From: Rhodospirillaceae bacterium
Lineage (GTDB): Bacteria; Pseudomonadota; Alphaproteobacteria; UBA9219
Direction of reading: 5' to 3'
Assembly: GCA_003504035.1 (NCBI GenBank)
Contig: DOBW01000194.1
Span: 1 to 5,687, forward strand
DNA: 5,687 nt
The notes under the pieces were generated by a model that saw only the letters and a program-made list of their open reading frames with translations, was not told the origin of the DNA and ran no database searches. The first letter of the stretch is position 1, and each line of letters begins with the position of its first letter. The position numbers were made by a program, and so were the translations under genes. Below, piece by piece: positions 1 through 5,687 of the stretch.

Positions 1-2
1 TC

Positions 3-1265
3 AGCGATCATTCACAAACGGCCCTTGCCCACGTCACGACAGCTGGTGATGGGTTTGCCGATCAAGCTGGCAAGCTTGTCGAGCATGCCCGCCAAGCAGA
101 AGATCAAGCGCGCACGGCCATGAACGTCACAAACTCTCTGCAAGAGCAAGCCAAGCAACTACGTGATGCCCTGCATGATGAAACAGATAGCGCCAGCGAA
201 ATGCTCTCTTCTCTTATGGGCCGCCTCACCTCCAGCAGCGGAGACATGAGCGACCTTTCAGCAACAGCCAACATGGCACTTACAGATCTTCAGACAGGCA
301 TTGCCCAACAAACAAATACCTTGAACGAAACGATGGATCAGATTGGTGCACGTCAGGAAATGTTGTCTGGAGCTCTTGAGACCCAACGCGAGACCCTTAG
401 CGGCCTCATAACGCGCTTGTCGGAAGCACAGGATGAAACAGCAAGTACAGCCGAAAATACCGCTGTCCGTTTAGCTGGCGGCACAGAAAAAATCACCGGC
501 CAGATGGAACAAATTGACAGGCAGGCCAAGTCTTCTTTTGCCACAATCCAAGAAGTCAGTGAAAGTTTCAACAAAGAATATACTAATCTTTCACAAAGTG
601 CAGAAAACGCTAAAAAACAAACACATCAGCTTCTTGAAAGCACGATTGTCATGGGTAAACAGGCAACAGAATCTTGTGACAAACTTTGCTCACAAGCCAC
701 CATGACAGAGCAAACAATAGATACTGCCGTAGAAAAACTTGAAGGCAAAACAACACATCTTCGTGACATCAGTGACGGGGCTGAAAAATCGCTTGATAAT
801 CTTTCTTCTTCCATCAAGCAGCAAGCTTCAGCCATTGATGAAAGCCTTGAGCATGTCAGCGAAAAACAGACGATCTTGAGCTCTTCGCTCGATATACAGC
901 GCGAAACGCTTTCTGGCATGATCACCCGTCTTACACTGGCACAAGACGAAACAGCAGCCACAGCAGAACGTTCAGCCGTACGGCTAAGCGACAGCGCAGA
1001 TCAAATCTCGCGTAAAATGGAAACACTTGACGAACAAACACAAAATGCTCTGGCAGCTGTACGCTCTGCCGGAAACGGTCTTGCAGACGAAGCTTCCGCT
1101 ATTGGAGATCACACGGAAAAAGCGGAGAAACAAATCCGCAACATGTTGGAAACAACGAGCGGTCTTCATACAGAAACAAGCCAGCTTCGGGAAAACATGC
1201 AAACTGAATCCACGAAAGTTATCGAGCAAATCCGCACGGTCATGACACAACTTGAAACAACCGTA
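3..1265 (+). repeat. Tandem 513-bp (171-residue) coding repeats: one partial and two complete units
   Basis: With an arbitrary phase, the units are 3-239 (partial, its start is upstream), 240-752 and 753-1265. They align without gaps at exactly 171 residues. The best block is 363-473 against 876-986, where 27 of 37 residues are identical, including the shared QRETLSG, ITRL and AQDETA segments. The partial first unit matches the third closely: in-frame bases 3-119 give ALAHVTTAGDGFADQA where the third unit has ALAAVRSAGNGLADEA. QLR followed by D or E also recurs in both. After 1265 the similarity fades: bases 1266-1400 still keep hydrophobic register, and a TAERxxxRL motif reappears near 1506 but with about 11 extra residues of spacing. 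DNA identity is lower than protein identity, so the duplications are old and selected at the protein level. Confidence 0.88.
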
Positions 1266-3095
1266 AGCCAGCTCAAGCATGAAGGTGGACAGGTTCAAAA
1301 CGCCATCGACAAATCAGCTCTTGACCTTTCAACCGTCAGTAAGAATGCCGGAGATGTTCTTCAAAAACGGGCTGAACAGCTTTCTACCATTACCGAAAAA
1401 GCTGGCACAGACATCACGGATGTCAGCAATAAAATCGAAGAAAATACGAAGTTGATTGAAAACGCTTCCTCCTTGTCAAAAGAGCATGGCCTACAGCTCA
1501 GTGAAACGGCAGAAAGAGCAACAACAAGACTCGTTGAACTCATTTCGAAAATGGGTGAAAGCGATCAGGCAACACAGGAAATCTTCAAGTTTGCTGAAAG
1601 CCGTCTGACAGAAACGCGCACGACATTAGAAACAGAGCTACAAAACATTGCCCAACTATCTCAAAAAGCGGTTGAGCAAGTCATGGGAGCTGGATCAACA
1701 CTCGCCATTCAAAGTGATGCGCTACGTGCCAATCTGGCAAGCTCAGAAGCAGCCCTTACAACAGCGGCAGAGACAGTACGGGAAGAAACGATCCAACTAC
1801 CGAACCTCTTGAGCCGAAGCACAAAAGAAATTGATCTCGCCTCTAATAACTTCAAAACACAAACGACCGAGATTGCCGCTACTATGCTCAAGAGCACAGA
1901 CCGATGCATCGGCGCAACAGGCGCCATCAGAGATACGATGATGGACGAAGCACGTCAGCTTTCCAGCACAGCCGACACAGCAGCAGAAACGCTCGGCAAG
2001 TTCACACAAGCGCTACAGACACAAATTACGAGCATTAAGTCAGGAACGGGCGAGCTTGCTGGCGAACAAAAAGAAATGATTGAAAACGCAAGCGAGACCA
2101 TTACCCAGCTTTCTGCAGCCAGCGATCGCCTCTCGAAATTGCGTGGAGATACACTTCAGACAACAGCCAAACTGGCACACGAGTTCAAAAATATTGAAGC
2201 CCGCGCCAGTGAAACAACCAAGCGTCTTTCCTCTGCTGGTGACAATCTGTCACAACAGGTCGCGCAGCTAATATCGATGACAGAAAAAGCTGAAGGCAAG
2301 ATGGGTGCCGCCAGCAAGAGCTTCCGCGAACAGCTTGAAACTGTACGCATTGGTGTACAGTCTCAGATTGACGATATTAATCGTGGCCTTATGCAGATCA
2401 CAGCGCAACTTGATCGCACAGGAACAAGTCTGCGTTCAGCTCTGGCGGGTACTGTTGTGGATGTTGAGAAAATCTCCAGCCGCTTTGATCAAACCAGCAA
2501 GGACACGGCTAACCAGCTCACTGATCGTACGGCACGTATGCGTGTGGCCACAGAAGAAGTGGCTAAACTGCTTAGTGGCTTTGGCAATCAGATTGATGTT
2601 CTCCTTGATCGCCTCGACATGGCGGGCAATGGCATCAAAACGCATGAAAGCGACCTTGTGGGACATCTACAACAAGCCTTCTCACATTTGGGATCGGTTG
2701 CCGAACGGCTCGAGAGCACGCGCGTTCTTACATCAAATGTCAGCGAAGCCGCCATCACACAGCTTTCGGATGTTTCTCAGGGTATCGACAAACAAATGCG
2801 CAGCATGGCCGAGGGTGGTCAAAAAGTTGCGACCATCATCCAATCTGTTGCTCAGACCTATGTGGATCAGACTCAGAAGGTCAATGGCAGCGTGCTTGAA
2901 TCACAAGAGCAGATTGCCTCCATGGGAAGATCCGTTGAAGAAATGCAGCAACGCACAGACCGCATGCGGGTCACACTGAAACTACAAGGCGACGATCTTA
3001 TTGACTCGCTTGAGCAAGTCATGGGCAAGTTTGGCCATGCTGGTGATACCATGAGTGACGCTGCCCTTGGAAAGCTTAAAAAGATAGGCACATAA
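3..3095 (+). CDS. Giant repetitive coiled-coil protein, C-terminal 1030 residues (5' end outside window)
   Basis: The reading frame is open from base 3 to a TAA at 3093-3095. The first ATG (base 120) is not a convincing start, because the 39 codons before it continue the same protein repeat, so the gene begins upstream. The visible 1030 residues contain one proline (codon 1800-1802), no tryptophan, two tyrosines and three cysteines. They are rich in Ser, Thr, Ala, Gln and Glu with regularly spaced Leu/Ile/Val/Met, as in a very long alpha-helical coiled coil. Roughly the first 420 residues are tandem 171-residue units; later parts hold degenerate copies, and the motif RTxRMRV occurs twice near the C-terminus (2526-2546 and 2952-2972). 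I see no membrane segment, signal peptide, enzyme motif or chemoreceptor signalling hairpin in the visible part. I infer a structural or scaffold role. Large alphaproteobacterial polar coiled-coil proteins (GPR/RgsE type) are a possible comparison, but homology is not shown. The gene converges on the smpB unit across a palindrome. Confidence 0.9.
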   Translation, partial: SDHSQTALAHVTTAGDGFADQAGKLVEHARQAEDQARTAMNVTNSLQEQAKQLRDALHDETDSASEMLSSLMGRLTSSSGDMSDLSATANMALTDLQTGIAQQTNTLNETMDQIGARQEMLSGALETQRETLSGLITRLSEAQDETASTAENTAVRLAGGTEKITGQMEQIDRQAKSSFATIQEVSESFNKEYTNLSQSAENAKKQTHQLLESTIVMGKQATESCDKLCSQATMTEQTIDTAVEKLEGKTTHLRDISDGAEKSLDNLSSSIKQQASAIDESLEHVSEKQTILSSSLDIQRETLSGMITRLTLAQDETAATAERSAVRLSDSADQISRKMETLDEQTQNALAAVRSAGNGLADEASAIGDHTEKAEKQIRNMLETTSGLHTETSQLRENMQTESTKVIEQIRTVMTQLETTVSQLKHEGGQVQNAIDKSALDLSTVSKNAGDVLQKRAEQLSTITEKAGTDITDVSNKIEENTKLIENASSLSKEHGLQLSETAERATTRLVELISKMGESDQATQEIFKFAESRLTETRTTLETELQNIAQLSQKAVEQVMGAGSTLAIQSDALRANLASSEAALTTAAETVREETIQLPNLLSRSTKEIDLASNNFKTQTTEIAATMLKSTDRCIGATGAIRDTMMDEARQLSSTADTAAETLGKFTQALQTQITSIKSGTGELAGEQKEMIENASETITQLSAASDRLSKLRGDTLQTTAKLAHEFKNIEARASETTKRLSSAGDNLSQQVAQLISMTEKAEGKMGAASKSFREQLETVRIGVQSQIDDINRGLMQITAQLDRTGTSLRSALAGTVVDVEKISSRFDQTSKDTANQLTDRTARMRVATEEVAKLLSGFGNQIDVLLDRLDMAGNGIKTHESDLVGHLQQAFSHLGSVAERLESTRVLTSNVSEAAITQLSDVSQGIDKQMRSMAEGGQKVATIIQSVAQTYVDQTQKVNGSVLESQEQIASMGRSVEEMQQRTDRMRVTLKLQGDDLIDSLEQVMGKFGHAGDTMSDAALGKLKKIGT

Positions 3096-3105
3096 GACAA
3101 CGGCA

Positions 3106-3208
3106 TAGTCTTTCCAATTTATTTTTGCACAAGGCACGAGAAGCGACGTGTATTGAAACATACACGAGCGACAACGTAACGATGTGCAAGATTAAAGTGG
3201 AAAGACCA
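3106..3208. repeat. ~103-bp imperfect palindrome with inner hairpin between convergent genes
   Basis: The outer arms 3106-3131 and 3183-3208 are complementary over 26 positions, with three mismatches (3107/3207, 3117/3197, 3122/3192) and one G-T pair (3124/3190). The uninterrupted blocks include GTCTTTCC with GGAAAGAC and TTGCACA with TGTGCAA. Inside lies a 7-bp stem, CGTGTAT (3147-3153) with ATACACG (3160-3166), around a 6-base loop TGAAAC. A short ACG/CGT pairing (3136-3138 with 3175-3177) lies between the two stems. Neither strand has a T-run just after an arm, so a classical intrinsic terminator is unlikely. The element begins 10 bp after one stop codon and ends 19 bp before the other. 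CATA occurs at both edges (3104-3107 and 3207-3210), a possible but weak insertion footprint. It could be a mobile palindromic element, a structured 3' end shared by both transcripts, or a non-canonical bidirectional terminator. Confidence 0.75.
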
Positions 3209-3227
3209 TAAAAGAGGAGTGCAGGTC

Positions 3228-3641
3228 TTATTCCTTTACGGGTTCAACGCTAAAACGAACATAAGTCATGCCCTCTTTGTTAGCACTACTGGGCTGCATC
3301 AAAAGCCTTTCCCCTCCGCGTTCATAAGCTTTGGCATTAATCTGCTTCCAGCCAAGCTCAGGCAATGCTCTACGGTAAAAATAATAGACATCATCAACAT
3401 CAACTTTGCCCTTCAGCGTTGTTTGGGCAATCCGTTCTGCGCCAAAAAGAATAAAGACATCTTTATCTTCCACAACGTCTAATCCCAGCATAACGGGGAG
3501 ATCTTCTATAGAATTGGCAAACACCGTGTGTTTTGCCTGTGCGCCAACAAGAGGATAAATCCCTTCTGCGCTCATTGCCGAAGAAGGAGAAAAAGCAACG
3601 CCCCCCCAAACAACTAAAAAGAAAAGAACAGTTCGGTTCAT
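3228..3641 (-). CDS. Small secreted (periplasmic) protein of unknown function, 137 aa
   Basis: I chose the ATG at 3641 because GGAG (3648-3651) sits six bases upstream and the protein then opens with a clean signal peptide: MNR, a hydrophobic stretch at residues 5-17, then a small-residue cleavage region near SSAMSA at residues 20-25. An in-frame ATG at 3674 would overlap smpB and add 11 residues ahead of this signal, so it is less likely. No lipobox cysteine is visible. The mature part (~112 residues) has an acidic SIEDLPVMLGL segment (44-54), a strand-like VFILFGAERIAQ (62-73), and then VYYFYRRALPELGW (85-98), YERGGERLL (106-114) and YVRFSVEPV (127-135). This pattern resembles small conserved alphaproteobacterial hypothetical proteins, but I do not recognise a named family. 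The gene starts 16 bp after the smpB stop and is probably co-transcribed with it. The function is unknown; the periplasmic location is inferred from the signal peptide. Confidence 0.82.
   Translation of the reverse strand: MNRTVLFFLVVWGGVAFSPSSAMSAEGIYPLVGAQAKHTVFANSIEDLPVMLGLDVVEDKDVFILFGAERIAQTTLKGKVDVDDVYYFYRRALPELGWKQINAKAYERGGERLLMQPSSANKEGMTYVRFSVEPVKE
3601..3607 (-). repeat. Run of seven G (coding strand) inside the signal-peptide region
   Basis: The + strand reads seven consecutive C at 3601-3607. On the coding strand this gives TGG GGG GGC, encoding Trp-Gly-Gly at residues 12-14 of the secreted protein. It is the longest G/C homopolymer I noticed in the window. A one-base slip would frameshift the protein before its cleavage site. 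Seven bases is short for a contingency tract, so phase variation is only a possibility. Confidence 0.6.
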
Positions 3642-3647
3642 TTTCAA

Positions 3648-3651
3648 CTCC
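3648..3651 (-). promoter_or_regulatory. Shine-Dalgarno site deciding the start of the secreted protein
   Basis: On the - strand, GGAG is followed by six bases and then ATG at 3641. It lies within the 16-bp gap after the smpB stop codon. This favours independent initiation at 3641 over the upstream in-frame ATG at 3674, which lies inside smpB. Confidence 0.65.
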
Positions 3652-3657
3652 ATCATT

Positions 3658-4161
3658 TTACCTATTTCTTTCACGCATTAATCTAGCTTTATCACGTTTC
3701 CAATCGCGTTCTTTAATTGATTCCCTTTTGTCGACTTTGTGTTTACCCTTGGCAAGCCCCAACGAAACCTTGGCCACACCGCGCCTATTGAAATAGATTC
3801 CCAAAGGAACAATTGTAAGCCCTTCCCTTTTCACAGCCGCCAATAATCTTGTTTTCTCGCGTTTATGTAAGAGAAGGATTCGCGGACGATGCGTTTCATG
3901 CTGAAGATGCTGCCCCGCCTGCTGATATTCGGGAATATAAGCATTAAGCAAAGCAAGCTCTCCATCCTTTCCCGAAGCAAAGGATTCTTGAATACTGGCC
4001 TGTCCAAGGCGCAAGGATTTGACCTCAGTGCCCTGAAGGATAATGCCAGCCTCTATCGTCTCGGTGATGAAATAATCATGACGCGCACGCCTGTTCATCG
4101 CCACGTAACGCTGCGCCTTTTCACGATTTTTTGCTTTTGCATCTGCCATAAAAAAACTCAT
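3658..4161 (-). CDS. smpB: SsrA-binding protein SmpB (trans-translation)
   Basis: SmpB binds tmRNA (SsrA) and delivers it to stalled ribosomes in the cytoplasm, where its C-terminal tail reads the empty mRNA channel and the nascent chain is tagged for degradation. The family signatures appear in order: NRRARHDY (residues 23-30), GTEVKSLR (44-51), NAYIPEY (73-79), [12 protein letters not shown] (91-102), the [14 protein letters not shown] to LAKGK core (119-140), and the basic tail [19 protein letters not shown] (144-162). The length of 167 residues is near the usual 150-160. Two starts are possible. ATG 4161 has a GGG six bases upstream and an AAGGGG farther back; ATG 4149 gives a product starting [11 protein letters not shown], without the MSFF extension, but has only a T-rich upstream. 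In the tail the residue before DKR is Val (143), where E. coli and many relatives have His; I expect this to be tolerated. The gene heads a two-gene unit and is divergent from slt. Confidence 0.97.
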   Translation of the reverse strand: MSFFMADAKAKNREKAQRYVAMNRRARHDYFITETIEAGIILQGTEVKSLRLGQASIQESFASGKDGELALLNAYIPEYQQAGQHLQHETHRPRILLLHKREKTRLLAAVKREGLTIVPLGIYFNRRGVAKVSLGLAKGKHKVDKRESIKERDWKRDKARLMRERNR

Positions 4162-4216
4162 AGCTTACCCGTCTTCCCCTTGCAATGACCGTTAGTAGAT
4201 TGTTAGGGTTCGCTCC
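4162..4216. promoter_or_regulatory. 55-bp divergent intergenic region between smpB and slt
   Basis: Both genes start at the edges of this gap, so their 5' signals must lie here or inside the opposite coding sequence. On the + strand AGGG (4205-4208), eight bases before ATG 4217, can serve as the slt ribosome-binding site. On the - strand GGG precedes ATG 4161. A TTGCAA at 4180-4185 resembles a -35 box and TAGATT at 4196-4201 resembles a -10 box, but they are not correctly spaced relative to each other. I therefore cannot define a promoter. I see no clear operator palindrome. Confidence 0.4.
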
Positions 4217-5687
4217 ATGTCTCGTTGCCTCTTTTTCCTCTTTTTAACCCTTTTTCTCGTCTTTACCCCAATTCAAGGGGTGCAGGCGGGTCACCGTGGA
4301 CGCGACAGCCTTCCCCGCTACCTGAGCGCTCTAAAGGACCTCGACAAAGGAAGAGAGGGAAAAGCTCGCATCCTTCTTGCGCGTGGGCCGGATATTATTT
4401 TAAACGAGGTTATTCTCGGACAGCTTATGACTAGACCAGGAAATGAGTATGCTTTTGATGAACTGGCCGGTTTCATTACCGTTCATCCCGACTGGCCAGA
4501 CCTAAAAGGCATTCGCATGATTGCCGAGCAAAAAATACCTGCCAGCTTTTCCCATAGACAAGTTATCAATTGGTTCAAAGCCTATTCGCCACTGACAGAT
4601 TCTGGCTTTGTCCGTTACATTGATGCGCTCAATGCAACGGGACAAGAAAATCTAGCCATCAAACTTGTTCGCAATCGTTGGATTAAAAAAGATTTTTACA
4701 AAAAATCGCTTCTAGCTTTCAGGTCACGCTATGCACCGCTCTTACGACTTAAGGAGCATCGCGCACGACTTGATCGCCTTTTGTGGGATGGCAAAATATC
4801 TTCTGCACGTTACATGTACCGCTTCGTAAGAAAAAGCGACAAAGCTATGAGTAAGGCGCGCATTGCGCTGTCCAAAAACAAAGGTCGCATAACCCCTCTC
4901 CTAAAGAGTGTTCCGAAAGCCATGCAAAAAAATGCAGGACTTCTCTATGAAAGGGTGAGATGGCGAAGAAAACACGGCCTTTATAAAGGTGTTTTAGAAA
5001 TCCTTGAGAAACCTCCTGTTAAGCTAGGACGCCCCAAAGCATGGTGGCAAGAACGCCACATCATGGCGCGGCGTCTTATGGAACGTAAAAGGTTCAAACG
5101 CGCCTATAAACTTGTGACAAAACATGGCCTCTCGCGTGATGATGGGTTTGAATATCTTCAAGCTGAGTTTCTCTCTGGATTTCTAGCCTTTCGCTTATTG
5201 AATCAACCTCGAAAAGCCGAGACCCATTTTGATCGGCTCACAAAAGCTGCCAACGCGCCCATATCAAAAGCCCGCGCTTATTACTGGATGGGACGAATCC
5301 ATGAAAAGCTCAAAAGAAAAGACGCCGCCACACAAGCTTACGAAGTTGCCGCTACATTCAACACAACTTATTATGGCCAGCTAGCGATCTCGAAACTTTA
5401 CACACGCCCTACCATCCGAGCCCTTGCTGAACCCGCCATTCCATCCCATATCCGTGACACCTTCTTCTCGCATGTTGTTATCCGCGTGACACAAAGGCTC
5501 GCCCGTCTAGGAGATTATAAGCGGGCACGGCGTTTCTGCATGGCGTCAACCTCCTACGCCGTCAACCGCGTAGAGTTTGCGCTCTTGATGGAAGTGGCCC
5601 ACATGCTCGAAAAACCTGATTGGGCTATTAAAGCTGCCAAAAAGGCCGCACAAAAAGGGTTTCTTTTGACAGGTGCAGCCTACCCTG
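4217..5687 (+). CDS. slt: Soluble lytic murein transglycosylase, N-terminal 490 residues (3' end outside window)
   Basis: Slt-family enzymes cleave the MurNAc-GlcNAc bond of peptidoglycan in the periplasm, forming 1,6-anhydroMurNAc ends. The frame is open from ATG 4217 to the last base. A signal peptide is evident: MSRC, then a Leu/Phe-rich core (residues 5-17) and a VQA cleavage site after residue 24. The rest is helical and very basic, as in the doughnut-forming U domain of this family. Landmarks are RLDRLLW (184-190), YYWMGR (355-360) and TYYGQL (384-389), all of which I recognise from alphaproteobacterial Slt proteins. The last residues, GAAYP (486-490), fall where the family enters the linker just before the catalytic domain. 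The catalytic Glu and its surrounding motif are therefore beyond the window and activity cannot be judged. The family assignment rests on architecture and motifs rather than on the active site. It is transcribed divergently from smpB. Confidence 0.88.
   Translation, partial: MSRCLFFLFLTLFLVFTPIQGVQAGHRGRDSLPRYLSALKDLDKGREGKARILLARGPDIILNEVILGQLMTRPGNEYAFDELAGFITVHPDWPDLKGIRMIAEQKIPASFSHRQVINWFKAYSPLTDSGFVRYIDALNATGQENLAIKLVRNRWIKKDFYKKSLLAFRSRYAPLLRLKEHRARLDRLLWDGKISSARYMYRFVRKSDKAMSKARIALSKNKGRITPLLKSVPKAMQKNAGLLYERVRWRRKHGLYKGVLEILEKPPVKLGRPKAWWQERHIMARRLMERKRFKRAYKLVTKHGLSRDDGFEYLQAEFLSGFLAFRLLNQPRKAETHFDRLTKAANAPISKARAYYWMGRIHEKLKRKDAATQAYEVAATFNTTYYGQLAISKLYTRPTIRALAEPAIPSHIRDTFFSHVVIRVTQRLARLGDYKRARRFCMASTSYAVNRVEFALLMEVAHMLEKPDWAIKAAKKAAQKGFLLTGAAYP

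Noticed and set aside
626..1298. Antisense open frames (111 and 104 codons) within the coiled-coil gene
   Set aside because: They are cysteine- and serine-rich shadow translations of the repeat codons, with no ribosome-binding site or recognisable domain.
2305..2979. 224-codon open frame on the + strand in another phase of the giant coiled-coil gene
   Set aside because: The product is a Leu/Arg/Ser-rich mixture with no recognisable domain. It lies wholly inside the long gene, whose repeats prove its own frame, and the openness follows from that gene's codon composition.
3..3095. Methyl-accepting chemotaxis protein or phage tape-measure protein
   Set aside because: Long helical Ser/Thr/Ala/Gln-rich sequence can suggest either. 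However, no chemoreceptor signalling hairpin or membrane segment is visible, and no phage genes lie nearby.
3106..3208. Ordinary bidirectional rho-independent terminator
   Set aside because: The arms are AT-rich with mismatches, and no T-run follows the stem on either strand. A non-canonical terminating role remains possible.
3889..4188. 99-codon + strand open frame opposite smpB
   Set aside because: It is fully antisense to a well-conserved gene, and its translation shows no recognisable family.
4180..4208. Sigma-70 promoter for slt
   Set aside because: The TTGCAA and TAGATT hexamers are too close together (10 bp), and the alternative -10 candidates at proper spacing match poorly and would place the transcript start at the start codon.
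4225..4434. 69-codon + strand open frame inside the start of slt
   Set aside because: It overlaps the slt signal peptide and mature N-terminus in another phase. The slt frame is open to the window end and has family motifs.

Overview
The window looks like chromosomal DNA of an alphaproteobacterium of moderate GC. This rests on the SmpB sequence, on a Slt-type lytic transglycosylase with the RLDRLLW, YYWMGR and TYYGQL signatures I associate with alphaproteobacterial members, and on intergenic gaps of 16 to 132 bp. I cannot name the genus. There are no phage genes, transposases, RNA genes or CRISPR arrays.

Layout. (1) The first 3095 bases are the 3' part of one very long gene on the + strand that begins upstream of the window. 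The visible 1030 residues form an almost proline-free, tryptophan-free, Ser/Thr/Ala/Gln/Glu-rich coiled coil. Its first ~420 residues are built from tandem 171-residue (513-bp) units: one partial and two complete, aligned without gaps, then fading into degenerate copies. (2) Bases 3096-3227 separate this gene from a convergent pair and contain a roughly 103-bp imperfect palindrome with an inner hairpin. It has no U-tract, so it does not look like an ordinary terminator. (3) On the - strand lies a two-gene unit: smpB (trans-translation factor), then, 16 bp downstream, a small secreted protein of unknown function. (4) A 55-bp gap holds the divergent start regions of smpB and slt. (5) From 4217 to the window end on the + strand is the N-terminal two thirds of a soluble lytic murein transglycosylase. 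The window stops just before its catalytic domain.

How they fit together. SmpB acts in cytoplasmic ribosome rescue, Slt in periplasmic peptidoglycan turnover, and the small secreted protein probably also in the periplasm. The giant coiled coil is probably a cytoplasmic or membrane-anchored scaffold. A resemblance in style to the large polar coiled-coil proteins of Rhizobiales (GPR/RgsE type) is only a hypothesis. The most novel items are the 171-residue repeat array and the 103-bp palindrome; the remaining genes are ordinary housekeeping genes or one hypothetical protein.
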